This document shows, piece by piece, positions 52,531-62,183 of a stretch of DNA of 64,000 nucleotides; position 1 is the first letter of the stretch; each line of letters opens with the position of its first letter. Made by a program: the position numbers and the translations under genes. The notes below the pieces were generated by a model that saw only the letters and a list, made by a program, of their open reading frames with translations, ran no database searches and was not told where the DNA came from. The DNA is taken from contig NZ_CP132335.1 of assembly GCF_030758295.1 (NCBI RefSeq), forward strand, positions 1,712,412 to 1,776,411. The letters run 5' to 3'. Origin of the DNA: Pararhizobium sp. IMCC21322 (GTDB lineage Bacteria; Pseudomonadota; Alphaproteobacteria; Rhizobiales; GCA-2746425).

Positions 52531-53490
52531 ATGACCATTAAAGCCACACTCCGCGCACGGGCTCTCGCCCTGTTAGCGCCAGCCGTTTTACTCATGGCGC
52601 CAGCCGCTCAAGCGGCTGATTGGCCTGAACGCGCTGTACAGATAGTTGTGCCTTTCAATGCGGGCGGTGATACTGATTTTAACGCCCGATTGCTTGCCAA
52701 ATATCTTGAGCCGGAAATCGGCGTAGCGATGCCGGTGGTGAATGTCAGCGGCGCTGGCGGTAGCATCGGTGCGCGCCAGGTGCTCGACGCTGATCCCGAT
52801 GGTCACACGGTTTTGTTGTTTCACACAGCCATGTTGGTAAACACAGCCTCGGGCCTTGCCGATTTTTCATTCGATGATCTTGAGGTTGCAGCCATCGTGG
52901 GCCGTGAGCCTGGCGCTGTTATGGTGGTTAAAGCCGATGCGCCCTGGCAGTCCCTTGAAGAATTGATGAAGGCGTCGGCGGATAACCCCGGCTCAATTGA
53001 CCTTACGACCAATATTGGCGCGACAACTTATCTCATTGGTTCAATGATCAATAAGGCGGGCGCGGCGTTCAACTTTGTTGATGTTGGCGGCTCGTCAAAT
53101 CGGTTGACCGCTGTTCTTGGCGGCAATGTCGATGTCTCCCAGAACCCGTTAGGCCAGGTCGCGCCCTACCTTGAAACCGGAGAGTTGCGTGCGCTTGCAA
53201 CTGTTGCGCTGGAACGCAGCGATGCGCTGCCAAAAGTGCTGACCTTCCGCGAGCAAGGTTATGAGGACGTTGGGTTCCAATACGCATTCTTCTTTGCATT
53301 CCCTCCCAAAACGGATCCCGCCATTGTTGCCAAGCTTGCAGAAGCAGCAGGCAAAGTCGTTCAGCAAAACGCGGACTATCAGCGCGAGCTATACGACACA
53401 TATCGTCAGGTTCCCTTTTATCTGAACACGTCAGATGCGCATGATTTCCTGACCTCTGAGGCTGCCACCATAAACGCCTTCGATTTCTAG
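52531..53490 (+). CDS. Tripartite tricarboxylate transporter substrate-binding protein (TctC/Bug)
   Basis: A 319-residue periplasmic protein. Signal peptide 1-28 (AAQA then ADWP). The mature part opens WPERAVQIVVPFNAGGDTDFNARLLAKYL, the classic Bug/TctC pattern, with two lobes that hold a carboxylate. GGGAG lies before the ATG. Given the neighbours, a hexarate such as galactarate is the likely load. Confidence 0.9.
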   Translation: MTIKATLRARALALLAPAVLLMAPAAQAADWPERAVQIVVPFNAGGDTDFNARLLAKYLEPEIGVAMPVVNVSGAGGSIGARQVLDADPDGHTVLLFHTAMLVNTASGLADFSFDDLEVAAIVGREPGAVMVVKADAPWQSLEELMKASADNPGSIDLTTNIGATTYLIGSMINKAGAAFNFVDVGGSSNRLTAVLGGNVDVSQNPLGQVAPYLETGELRALATVALERSDALPKVLTFREQGYEDVGFQYAFFFAFPPKTDPAIVAKLAEAAGKVVQQNADYQRELYDTYRQVPFYLNTSDAHDFLTSEAATINAFDF

Positions 53491-53628
53491 GGGTTTGCTC
53501 AAAAGCGCCGCCCTTGCATTATTCATGTAGTGTGGCGGCGCAATACGAAATATCCAGGTGGCTCTAAAAAGCTGTTTGCTTCGCGCAACCACCCGGAAAC
53601 CGGTGCGTAAGCTGCCGAGGGGGAAATT

Positions 53629-54093
53629 ATGCAGGAGCGCAGTAACACGATCCTTGCGGGTGCAGCGTTGCTTGTAGCGGCTGGTGTGATCTTCATCGCA
53701 GCCAGTCAGATCAAGAGCCGTTTTCCCTTTGGCGTGGACTCTGGTTTCTTCCCTGAAATTGCGTCCGCTGCGCTTGGCATTCTGGCAGCAGTGATTTTGC
53801 TTCAAGGCCTGCGGACAGCCCCCGATCTTAAAATGGAGCCGGTGGCGCCCGAGGGGCAAAAAACCGTCCTTCTCTCTCTGGTTTTACTCACGGCTTTCGG
53901 TGGCGGCATGGCGGTGATTGGCTTTCTACCGGCCGCTGCCATCTATCTTTTTGCCCAATTTTTTGTGCTCAGCCCGCCCCCTCAACGCCGCCCACTTTAC
54001 TTCGCTTTGATTGCGCTTGGCTCTGCCGCGATTATCCAATTCATATTCGCAAGTTGGTTTGGACTTGTCCTGCCTACGGGCCTCTGGAGATAA
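53629..54093 (+). CDS. TctB-like small membrane subunit
   Basis: A 154-residue protein with four membrane helices and the TctB layout (VDSGFFPEIASAALGILAAVILLQG). It is the small membrane part of the tripartite tricarboxylate transporter and precedes tctA by five bases. Confidence 0.85.
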   Translation: MQERSNTILAGAALLVAAGVIFIAASQIKSRFPFGVDSGFFPEIASAALGILAAVILLQGLRTAPDLKMEPVAPEGQKTVLLSLVLLTAFGGGMAVIGFLPAAAIYLFAQFFVLSPPPQRRPLYFALIALGSAAIIQFIFASWFGLVLPTGLWR

Positions 54094-54097
54094 TATC

Positions 54098-55591
54098 ATG
54101 GACCTCTGGATTGCCGGATTTTCACAAATCTTTCAGTTGACGCCAATGTTGCTGATCGCAATTGGTGTGGCCATTGGCATTATTTTCGGGGCAATCCCCG
54201 GCATGAGCGCCACAATGGCCGTGGCGCTTTTCCTGCCAATCACATTCGGGATGGAACCAATTCCGTCCATTGCATTGTTGGTTGCGCTGTTTATCGGCGG
54301 TATTTCCGGCGGGCTGATTACGGCAATCCTGATCAATATTCCCGGCACACCAGCTTCCATTGCGTCGACCTTTGACGGGTTTCCGATGGCGCAGAACGGA
54401 CAGGCCGGGCGCGCTTTGGGCATCGCCATTCTCTATTCATTTATCGGAACCCTGATGGGTTGCCTGGTCCTGTTTTTTGTTGCCCCGCCGGTTGCACGTT
54501 TTGCCCTGCGCTTTGGCAGCTTTGAATATTTCGCAATTTCCCTGTTTGCGCTGACGCTTGTGGCAGGGCTGTCTGGCGACAACCTTGCGAAAGGTCTGGT
54601 CAGTGCTCTGATCGGCCTTCTGGTGGCGATGATTGGCGTCGCCCCAATTGATGCCTATAAACGCTTCACATTTGAATTCAGTCAGTTGGATGCGGGTCTG
54701 GCACTGGTGCCGGTGCTGCTTGGTCTGTTCGCTGTCTCTGAGGTGCTCAAGGAGGCGGAAACCTCATTTGGCAACAATGTAACAAAGCTGCCAAAATTCA
54801 ACATGCCGGGATTTTTCGGCACAAACTGGAAAGGGATAAAAGGCCAGTCGCCGAATATGGTGCGGTCGGGCGCCATTGGAATTGGTATTGGATTGTTGCC
54901 TGGCATCGGCGCAGGCACCTCCAACCTTCTGGCGTATCTGGCCGCCAAAAACAGTTCCAAAACACCTGAGAAATTTGGCACCGGCATTCCCGATGGCATC
55001 ATTGCCAGCGAAACTTCTAACAATGCAGGGATAGGCGCGGCCATGGTGCCGCTGATCACATTGGGAATTCCCGGGGATTCCGTGACAGCAATGCTGCTGG
55101 GCGGGTTTTTGATCCATGGTATCCAGCCCGGCCCATTGCTGTTTCAAAACAATGGCGAGTTGGTCTATTCCATTTTCGTCGCGCTTCTGGTCTCCAGTGT
55201 CGTGATGCTTTGCCTTCTTTACTTCGGGCTTCGTGGTTTTGCAGCCATGCTTTCAATCCCCAAACACTACCTGCTCTCGCTGGTTATGGTGATGTGTTTC
55301 GTTGGTGCCTTTGCGGTCAACAATCGTATATTCGACGTATTCACGCTTATAGCCTTCGGTGTGCTTGGCTATGCGATGTTGAAGTTTCGCTTCCCGTTCC
55401 CGCCGCTCATACTAGGGTTTATTCTGGGGCCGATGTTGGAACAGAACCTGCGCAGCGCATTAATGTCGACAAAAGGCAGTATCCTTCCCTTCTTCGAACG
55501 GCCGATTACAGCTTTTTTCCTAAGCCTTGCAGTGCTTTACGTCATCATTGTTACTGCGCGGAAACTGAAGGGCTGGAAGACCAGGACCTAA
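54098..55591 (+). CDS. TctA-like large membrane subunit
   Basis: A 497-residue protein with about twelve membrane helices. Typical are GAIPGMSATMAVALFLPITFGM and IPGTPASIASTFDGFPMAQNG near the start, and the second-half copy LPGIGAGTSNLLAYLAAKNS with GIPGDSVTAMLLGGF. It carries the substrate with a proton or sodium gradient. ATG 54098 matches the family start; the longer frame from 54011 overlaps tctB. Confidence 0.95.
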   Translation: MDLWIAGFSQIFQLTPMLLIAIGVAIGIIFGAIPGMSATMAVALFLPITFGMEPIPSIALLVALFIGGISGGLITAILINIPGTPASIASTFDGFPMAQNGQAGRALGIAILYSFIGTLMGCLVLFFVAPPVARFALRFGSFEYFAISLFALTLVAGLSGDNLAKGLVSALIGLLVAMIGVAPIDAYKRFTFEFSQLDAGLALVPVLLGLFAVSEVLKEAETSFGNNVTKLPKFNMPGFFGTNWKGIKGQSPNMVRSGAIGIGIGLLPGIGAGTSNLLAYLAAKNSSKTPEKFGTGIPDGIIASETSNNAGIGAAMVPLITLGIPGDSVTAMLLGGFLIHGIQPGPLLFQNNGELVYSIFVALLVSSVVMLCLLYFGLRGFAAMLSIPKHYLLSLVMVMCFVGAFAVNNRIFDVFTLIAFGVLGYAMLKFRFPFPPLILGFILGPMLEQNLRSALMSTKGSILPFFERPITAFFLSLAVLYVIIVTARKLKGWKTRT

Positions 55592-55912
55592 GCGCGCTGG
55601 TCGGGGCAATGTGCAATCATGTGGCTTGTTCAAGTTTGTCCGCTTGGTCAATCCCACATATGCATCATGAAACGCGGATTTGCTTCGCAAAATGCCATGT
55701 GTTGTTTTGATGGTAACGACAACAATCGATGCGCAATCCTAGCGAAAAACAATCTTCGATTGAGTAGTTTCAGATCGGAATAGTTTATGATGACAAATTT
55801 TTGTCGCAATTGTTGGCCGAATACTGGAGCCGGTGGCCCGTCAGTTCATATCCCTTGAATTCTCAGCTGATTTTCTATTTGAAAATAACTGCAGAATTAG
55901 TAGGTTGAATGC
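55592..55912. other. Intergenic stretch before the protease cluster
   Basis: About 320 bases with AT-rich DNA over the last 150, the likely place of the CHAT gene promoter. No gene, terminator or repeat was recognised. Confidence 0.4.
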
Positions 55913-58576
55913 ATGATTAAGCAATTGATATCAACACTGAACAAAGCTCGGATTTCCCAAATCAGTGGCGGCATAACCAGCCTGTGGCGTCGGACGATTT
56001 GTCTGACAGCGTGCCTGATAACCGCATTTTGTATCTCGTTGCTGTCGACTGTTTCCATTGCAATTGCGCAGGACGTGCCGGAAATCACGCCCGAAATGAT
56101 TGAAGCTGCAGATGCAGGTGATGCCTACTCTGCATACATCATCAGCTATGATCTGATTGTGAAAGGTGGCGAGCAGAACATCCGAACGGCGCTTCGGTAT
56201 CTTGATATTGCCTATGAGGGATATTCAAAGGCTGAGAACGACGACGAACGTTTTGCCGGCTCGCTCCTGAAGATGATTGGCGATGGATACGGCCAATTGA
56301 ACAATTATGCCGTAGCGTTGGAGAGATATCGCGCGGCTGACAAGGTCTTTGAACGTTTCATGCATCTTGAGGGCGTGGCGCTTGAGCGTGCTTTAAACTT
56401 GCAGGCGCAGGGTCTCACCATGATTGATCTGTCGCGCTACAAGGAGAGCCTTACCTATTTCGAAGCCGCGCGCGCACTTATGATTGCTGGCGATGGCGAA
56501 GAGAGCATTTACCTCGGGGATACCTATCTGAATGAAGGCATCGCATTTGAGGGCATGAAACGCTACGTCGAGTCCATTCAGACCTACAACAAAGCGATGC
56601 TGCATTACAGCAAGGCCTATGGGCCGGAAAGTGCTCCGGTCGCTTATGCCATCAACAATATCGGGTGGGTGTTCAGGCGGCTTGATAATTTCGAAGAGGC
56701 TGAAAACTGGACGCTCAAAGCCTTGCCGATGATAGACAAGCATGAAGGTGCATTCTCCGACAATGGCGGAAAAGTCAGAATAAATCTTGGCATCATCTAC
56801 CATCAAATGGACCGGACGGATGAAGCCATTCGCTGGACCATGCGCGCCATGCCTTATATTTCGGCTAATAAATCAACAACCTATGATGATCAGCGTTGGG
56901 CCTTTGATACGCTTTCCCGCGCCATGCGCGCCAAAGGCGACATCGACAAGGCGATCACCTTCGGAAAGCTGGCGGTGAATGCACAGCAAGCCATTCGAAA
57001 CCAGAATGCAGATTTGGGTGAAGCGGGAACCAAGGAATTGCGCAGCGAATGGTCGCGGCTGTATGAGCACCTTGCCTCACTGCTGATAGAACAGGGCCGC
57101 ATTGCAGAAGCACAAGCGGTTTTGAATATGGAAAAGGAGCAGGAGGTTTTCAATTTCCTGCGCCGTGACGCAAGCGCATCTGTCGCAAACACCACAGCCA
57201 TATTGACCGACGCCGAATTGTCTGAAGAAGAGCGATTGAAGCAACTTTCCCAGTTTCCACTCGAAGCCGCACAGACCCTTTTCGCGCTGACACTAAAGCT
57301 GGAAGCTGACACTGCGGATGATGCTGAAATCGAGCAGATTTTTGTGTTGCAGGAAGCACTGGAAGCCTCCAACGCCGCGTTTGAAGCACAGGTCGAGGCA
57401 TTTTTGGAAAGCGTCGAGCCCACCCAGACCGAAGGTTTATCGGCCCAGTTTGACAAGATCGAAAGCTACCAGGCCCTGCTGGAGGATAAGGCACAAAAGG
57501 CGGCCATTCTTCAAATTGCTGCAATTGATGACAAGGCCCATCTTTTTCTGACCCTGCCGAATTTGAATTTGCATGAAGAGGTGACGGTCAACAAGGCAGA
57601 ATTGGCCCAACTGGTTTTCGACAGTTTGCAACTTATTGAACAACGATCGCCCGACGCATCAGCCAAGCTGAAGGAGTTGAACGACATATTGTTCGCACCT
57701 GTGCGTGAAGCGCTGGACAAGAGCGAAACCGAGGTGGTGATGCTGAACCTGAACGGGTTTTTGCGCTATGTGCCATTCGCGGCCCTGTTCGATGGCGAGG
57801 AATATCTGGTCCAGAATTTTGCTTTTTCTCTGTATACCACGACCATTCCAACGCAATTTAATGAAGGCGCACGCGAGCGCACCAAGACCGCTGGTTTTGG
57901 GGTTACCGCTGCCCATCCCGGATTTTCCCCGTTACCCGGCGTGCGCCAGGAATTGGAGACCATTTTTTCCGGCGAGGATGCAGAAGGTGTGCTGGAAGGC
58001 CCAACTGCGCTTGACGCAAGTTTCGATGAAAAGAGCCTGAAACTGGCATTGCTGAAAAAGCCCTCCATTCTTCACATCGCAAGTCACTTCAATCTGAAAC
58101 CTGGCCAGGAAGATGATTCATTCCTGCTGTTGGGAGATGGCTCTCATCTGAAACTGTCAGACATTCGCAAGCAAAAAGCCCTTAGTTTCAAGGGGATTGA
58201 TCTTGTCACGCTGTCTGCTTGTCAAACCGCTCTCGGTGGCGGCGATGGTTCGGAAATCGAAGGGTTCGGTGCGGCAGCCCAAGCCAATGGTGCGGGCGCG
58301 GTGATGGCATCTTTATGGCCGGTGGCCGACGATGCAACCCCGATCCTTATGCGCGATTTCTACCATGCAATGATAGATCAGGGCCACACCAAAGCCGAAG
58401 CACTACGCATTGCACAGGTTTCCATGTTGACCGGAAATCAGGCGCCACAACTTGTGGTAAGTCTTGAGCGCGGCGTCTCTGGACGTCAGAAGAAGGAAGC
58501 TGCAGAGGCGCCGCAGGCGACATTTGCGCACCCTTATTTCTGGTCTCCATTCGTGCTGATGGGCAATTGGCTGTAG
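55913..58576 (+). CDS. Exported TPR-CHAT protease
   Basis: An 887-residue protein. A hydrophobic stretch at about 28-50 ending in IAIAQ acts as signal peptide or anchor. TPR units occupy about 90-420 (SIQTYNKAMLHYSKAYG, RTDEAIRWTMRAMPY), followed by helical linkers. The C-terminal 300 residues are a CHAT domain, a caspase-fold peptidase: His725 in HIASHF and Cys770 in LSACQTALGGG form the dyad, and the domain ends HPYFWSPFVLMGNW. Acts probably in the periplasm. It heads a cluster with a caspase and a serine protease. Confidence 0.9.
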   Translation: MIKQLISTLNKARISQISGGITSLWRRTICLTACLITAFCISLLSTVSIAIAQDVPEITPEMIEAADAGDAYSAYIISYDLIVKGGEQNIRTALRYLDIAYEGYSKAENDDERFAGSLLKMIGDGYGQLNNYAVALERYRAADKVFERFMHLEGVALERALNLQAQGLTMIDLSRYKESLTYFEAARALMIAGDGEESIYLGDTYLNEGIAFEGMKRYVESIQTYNKAMLHYSKAYGPESAPVAYAINNIGWVFRRLDNFEEAENWTLKALPMIDKHEGAFSDNGGKVRINLGIIYHQMDRTDEAIRWTMRAMPYISANKSTTYDDQRWAFDTLSRAMRAKGDIDKAITFGKLAVNAQQAIRNQNADLGEAGTKELRSEWSRLYEHLASLLIEQGRIAEAQAVLNMEKEQEVFNFLRRDASASVANTTAILTDAELSEEERLKQLSQFPLEAAQTLFALTLKLEADTADDAEIEQIFVLQEALEASNAAFEAQVEAFLESVEPTQTEGLSAQFDKIESYQALLEDKAQKAAILQIAAIDDKAHLFLTLPNLNLHEEVTVNKAELAQLVFDSLQLIEQRSPDASAKLKELNDILFAPVREALDKSETEVVMLNLNGFLRYVPFAALFDGEEYLVQNFAFSLYTTTIPTQFNEGARERTKTAGFGVTAAHPGFSPLPGVRQELETIFSGEDAEGVLEGPTALDASFDEKSLKLALLKKPSILHIASHFNLKPGQEDDSFLLLGDGSHLKLSDIRKQKALSFKGIDLVTLSACQTALGGGDGSEIEGFGAAAQANGAGAVMASLWPVADDATPILMRDFYHAMIDQGHTKAEALRIAQVSMLTGNQAPQLVVSLERGVSGRQKKEAAEAPQATFAHPYFWSPFVLMGNWL

Positions 58577-58588
58577 CTGCTTTGAGTT

Positions 58589-59542
58589 CTAGGCCTGGAT
58601 GTCGAGAATTTCGCCGTCTTGATTTACCCAGGTTACCTTGACCTTATGGGGCTGTAGCGAATTCACCTCGTCTTTTACCAGTTGAGCTATCGAATGGGCT
58701 TCGTGGAAATGTGTCCGCTTCTCAGGATCGTTCCAGTTTGGTTCATCGTTCAGCGCGTCCATTTCGTCTGTGTCGCAGAACCGGTCATATCTGTCCTCCC
58801 ACTTGGAAATTCGCAATTCCAAAGCGATTGAAATACCAAGCAGATCCGGTTCAACTGTTTCCCATACATCACTTGCCTTTGACCGCACCCAAAGTCCTTC
58901 TTCATCCGCGGTCGCCTGAACCCGTAGTTCCGCAATTTTGAAAGTGTCATTGGGTTGCAGCGGTTGTGTGAGGTCGGGATCGGGGGCGTGATCAGTATGG
59001 GGAGCCCGCATCAGCCGATAAGCGTAAATCGCGAAGGCCACTGACAGCGCCAGGCCTGCTGATTCTCGTTGAGACCAGGAGGGTGGGAATGACGGCAGCG
59101 CACCAAGGTGCTGAGCGTACAGCAGACAGAACGTCACCACAGCGTAGACAATCATGGCATTTATTGTGGCCTGGCGACCTGAGCCTATGGTGTCATCATC
59201 TTCATCCCGGTCAAAGAAACGCGGTCCAAGCACCAAAATGTGCAGTAATTGCATGGCAAGACAGATGCAAAATAGTGCAGTTGCGAGCGCCGACTGAAAA
59301 AACAGGAAGGCCCCGCCCGCAAAGCTGACAACAGCCATTGCGCCAAGAAATTGTTTTTTGAAACCTTCGCTGTCGACAGTTTCGGAAGCTTCTCCCGGTA
59401 AATTGATGCGCTCTATAACAGTGTCAATCAGCCCATCCATCGCAATCGCGCGCGTAAGCGCATAGCCGCCAAACATATAAAATGCTCCGAGCAGGCCAAA
59501 AGCGATAGCGATCATGTTCTCCACGTAAAAATCATCTCCCAA
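58589..59542 (-). CDS. Hypothetical membrane protein in the protease cluster
   Basis: A 317-residue protein. Five or so membrane helices (about 10-28, 66-85, 88-106, 127-145, 162-180) are followed by a soluble cytoplasmic C-terminal domain of 120 residues (AELRVQATADEEGLWVRS, SKWEDRYDRF, HKVKVTWVNQDGEILDIQ). No family is recognised. It is convergent with the CHAT gene (12-base gap) and divergent from the caspase gene. It could be a substrate, anchor or regulator of the proteases, which is inference. Confidence 0.7.
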   Translation of the reverse strand: MGDDFYVENMIAIAFGLLGAFYMFGGYALTRAIAMDGLIDTVIERINLPGEASETVDSEGFKKQFLGAMAVVSFAGGAFLFFQSALATALFCICLAMQLLHILVLGPRFFDRDEDDDTIGSGRQATINAMIVYAVVTFCLLYAQHLGALPSFPPSWSQRESAGLALSVAFAIYAYRLMRAPHTDHAPDPDLTQPLQPNDTFKIAELRVQATADEEGLWVRSKASDVWETVEPDLLGISIALELRISKWEDRYDRFCDTDEMDALNDEPNWNDPEKRTHFHEAHSIAQLVKDEVNSLQPHKVKVTWVNQDGEILDIQA

Positions 59543-59807
59543 CTGATTCCAGGCCTAACAACTGTTCTTGGATATGTTGCAAAAAAATGCGCAGTAACAT
59601 AGGGTTAGACTATAAATATTATTGAATGAGCCTAAATAAACATAAGATTGAATAACGTTTTTACGTGCAACTAATTGTTGTAAGTGCAATCTGTATTTTG
59701 CGCATACAGGTAGACAAGTTTGGGAACACAGAGCGTCACCGCTGTGCGTGAGGTATTGGATTTTCTTAGGCACAAAGAAGACAGAATCTGGTGTATGTAA
59801 GCCTGTT

Positions 59808-61895
59808 ATGAAAAAATTAATGTGTTTCAAGCGTGCGTCTGTTTTGCTGTCGATAATATGTGGAGTTGCTTTGCTCTCCGGGGCCGAAGCGATTGCAAAA
59901 AAAAATCTTGCATTGATTGTTGGCGTATCAAAATACCAGAATCTGCCAAAGGAACTATGGCTGAAAGGTCCCAGGAACGACGCCATACTGGTGCGAGATT
60001 TTTTAATCTCCAATAGCGCCAGACCTTTTGAAGAGGACAACATCAAGGTTCTCGCTGATGGTGTTGAGGGCGCTGACATCCCTACATTGGCGGCGATACG
60101 CGGTGCCATGAGCGATCTGGCCGCGGAAGCAGGGCCTGGCGATTTTATCTATCTGCATTTTTCCGGTCATGGAACGCAGGCACCGGCCCGCGATCCTTCA
60201 ACGGAACTGGATGGTTTGGACGAGTTGTTTTTGCCTGCGGATATTGGCGCATGGGACAACACGGTCGGTACGGTTACCAATGCTCTGGTGGATGATGAAA
60301 TTGGTGAGTTGATTGGCGCCATTCAGGCCAAAGGTGCCCATATCTGGGCGGTTTTTGATAGCTGCCATTCAGGCACGGTCACGCGCGCAGCGAGCTTGGC
60401 CGATCCGCTGGACAGAGAGGTGTCCCGTAAGCTTTCGCCTGCCGTTCTTGGCATAAGTGATGCCGAATTGGTTGCCGCCCGGCCAACCACACGCAGCATT
60501 GGTGTTGAAGAAGCGGGCAGTCCGGTTGAAAGTCTGGCCGACAGTCCGACCTCCGAAACCGGAAGTTTTGTTGCCTTTTACGCAGCACAAACCAATCAGA
60601 CAACGCCGGAAATGCGGCTTCCAGCGAACAAAACTCCGCGTGAACCGCACGGGCTCTTTACCTTCACCATTCTGGAAGCCATCGCACAAAATCCAGGCAT
60701 GTCCTATCGCCAGCTCGGTCAGGAAATCCTGCGAACTTACTCAGTTTTGAATCGCTCGCAGCCCACCCCACTGTTTGAAGGTGATCTCGATTTTGGTGTC
60801 TTTTCAAATACCGAAGCAGCTTTTATCCAGCAGTGGCCGGTCAAACAAACGGGTGGCACACTGACCATAACTGCCGGCCGCCTTCATGGCCTGTCTCTTG
60901 GTGAAACCCTGGGAATGGTTGAGACGCCGGCTCAGACAGAAGTAGACGAAAACCTGCAGTTCAAGATCGAAACCATCACCGATCTGACCGCGACGTTGAC
61001 GCCGGTCAGCAAAAGTTTCGTAATTCCGGCCGACACGCAGTTTGCACGGAAAACCGAGACCAGCATCGATTACAGTTTCACCATTGCCAAACCATTGGAC
61101 GAGCAGCAGACCCCCCAGACTGAAGCGCTTTTCTCGGCTCTGGATACATTTGAGCAGGCTGGTCTGAGATTGGAAATCACCGATCCTGAAACCGAAGCCG
61201 ATGTTCAGTTTGTTGTCAGAGACAACAACCTCTGGTTCGTCGGAAGGGACGGCATTTTGGTGCCCGAGGGGCTGAACAAAACCCCATCAATCTCGATGGA
61301 AGATAAATCCGCCGACGCTTTTTTGGCTATTGTCGGAGATAATCTGGCACGCATGGCGCGGGCCAATAATCTCATCAAGCTCGGTGGCATTTTCAGACCA
61401 TCTGCAATGGGAGTTGATCTTGAATTCACGGCCCAGAACACGGTGCGCGAAGAACCGCTTGTGCTGGATGCAGCTTCTGTTTCAAAGCTTGTTCCCGGGG
61501 ACATTGTTTTTCTGAAAGCAAAAAACACCCAGCGCAATCCGGTCGATGTGAACGTATTGTATATCGGCAGCGATTTTTCAATTTCCCACATCTATGCAGA
61601 GCGTTTGAACAGGGAAGACAGTTTTGATCTTGATCTGTTTGATGTCACCGGTGCCTCCTTGGGCCGGGAGCGCATTCTCGTTGTTGCAACGCCCGCAGCG
61701 CCACAAAGCGCGGTTGAAGATTTAAGCTGGCTTGAGCAGTCAAGTCTGGAACGCACCAGAGGAAATCAGAGTGAATTGGGCGGAATGCTGGCTGAAGCAG
61801 GCTTTGCCTCCACGACACGCGCGGTGAAGAAGCGTGGCGGTGCCGGTGGTGGAATAGCCCAGATACTTGTTGATGTGGTCGGGCAACTGGAATGA
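59808..61895 (+). CDS. Exported caspase-like (C14) protease
   Basis: A 695-residue protein. Signal peptide 1-30 (ends GAEAIA). Residues about 32-330 form the caspase fold: NLALIVGVSKYQN, His121 in FSGHGTQ and Cys186 in DSCHSG make the dyad; DGLDELFLPAD matches metacaspase-type proteases that prefer Arg or Lys before the cut. The remaining 360 residues include a DUF4384-like beta domain (KLVPGDIVFLKAKNT, DVNVLYIGSDFSISHIYAE). ATG 59808 begins the signal peptide. It overlaps the next gene (ATGA). Confidence 0.9.
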   Translation: MKKLMCFKRASVLLSIICGVALLSGAEAIAKKNLALIVGVSKYQNLPKELWLKGPRNDAILVRDFLISNSARPFEEDNIKVLADGVEGADIPTLAAIRGAMSDLAAEAGPGDFIYLHFSGHGTQAPARDPSTELDGLDELFLPADIGAWDNTVGTVTNALVDDEIGELIGAIQAKGAHIWAVFDSCHSGTVTRAASLADPLDREVSRKLSPAVLGISDAELVAARPTTRSIGVEEAGSPVESLADSPTSETGSFVAFYAAQTNQTTPEMRLPANKTPREPHGLFTFTILEAIAQNPGMSYRQLGQEILRTYSVLNRSQPTPLFEGDLDFGVFSNTEAAFIQQWPVKQTGGTLTITAGRLHGLSLGETLGMVETPAQTEVDENLQFKIETITDLTATLTPVSKSFVIPADTQFARKTETSIDYSFTIAKPLDEQQTPQTEALFSALDTFEQAGLRLEITDPETEADVQFVVRDNNLWFVGRDGILVPEGLNKTPSISMEDKSADAFLAIVGDNLARMARANNLIKLGGIFRPSAMGVDLEFTAQNTVREEPLVLDAASVSKLVPGDIVFLKAKNTQRNPVDVNVLYIGSDFSISHIYAERLNREDSFDLDLFDVTGASLGRERILVVATPAAPQSAVEDLSWLEQSSLERTRGNQSELGGMLAEAGFASTTRAVKKRGGAGGGIAQILVDVVGQLE

Positions 61896-62155
61896 ATACA
61901 CTTTCTGTCGTGATCATCTGTGTGTTTGCACTGGCAATCATCCTCGCCATTTTTGGTGCCTTCAAGTTCTTCCGGCACCTGCCAGCTTATTTGCGGGTGC
62001 GCACAGGAAGTTCTGTCGCGGTGCACAGATTTCGATTTCAGGATTACGTTGACTGGTTGGCCGCAGACAACAAAACAGATGGCAACGGACTACTTCTCTT
62101 CGCAGCAGGAATGGCTCTTTCACTAATGGCTTTTCCATTTTTGCTGGTCTTTTAA
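61892..62155 (+). CDS. Small two-helix membrane protein
   Basis: An 87-residue protein with membrane helices at about 4-24 and 66-85 and a short basic loop (RTGSSVAVHRFRFQDYVDW). It overlaps the caspase gene by four bases and precedes the serine protease gene by 28, so it belongs to the unit. It may anchor or regulate one of the proteases. No family is recognised. Confidence 0.75.
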   Translation: MNTLSVVIICVFALAIILAIFGAFKFFRHLPAYLRVRTGSSVAVHRFRFQDYVDWLAADNKTDGNGLLLFAAGMALSLMAFPFLLVF

Positions 62156-62183
62156 TCGTAAAAACCCCTATGGAGGAAAATGT

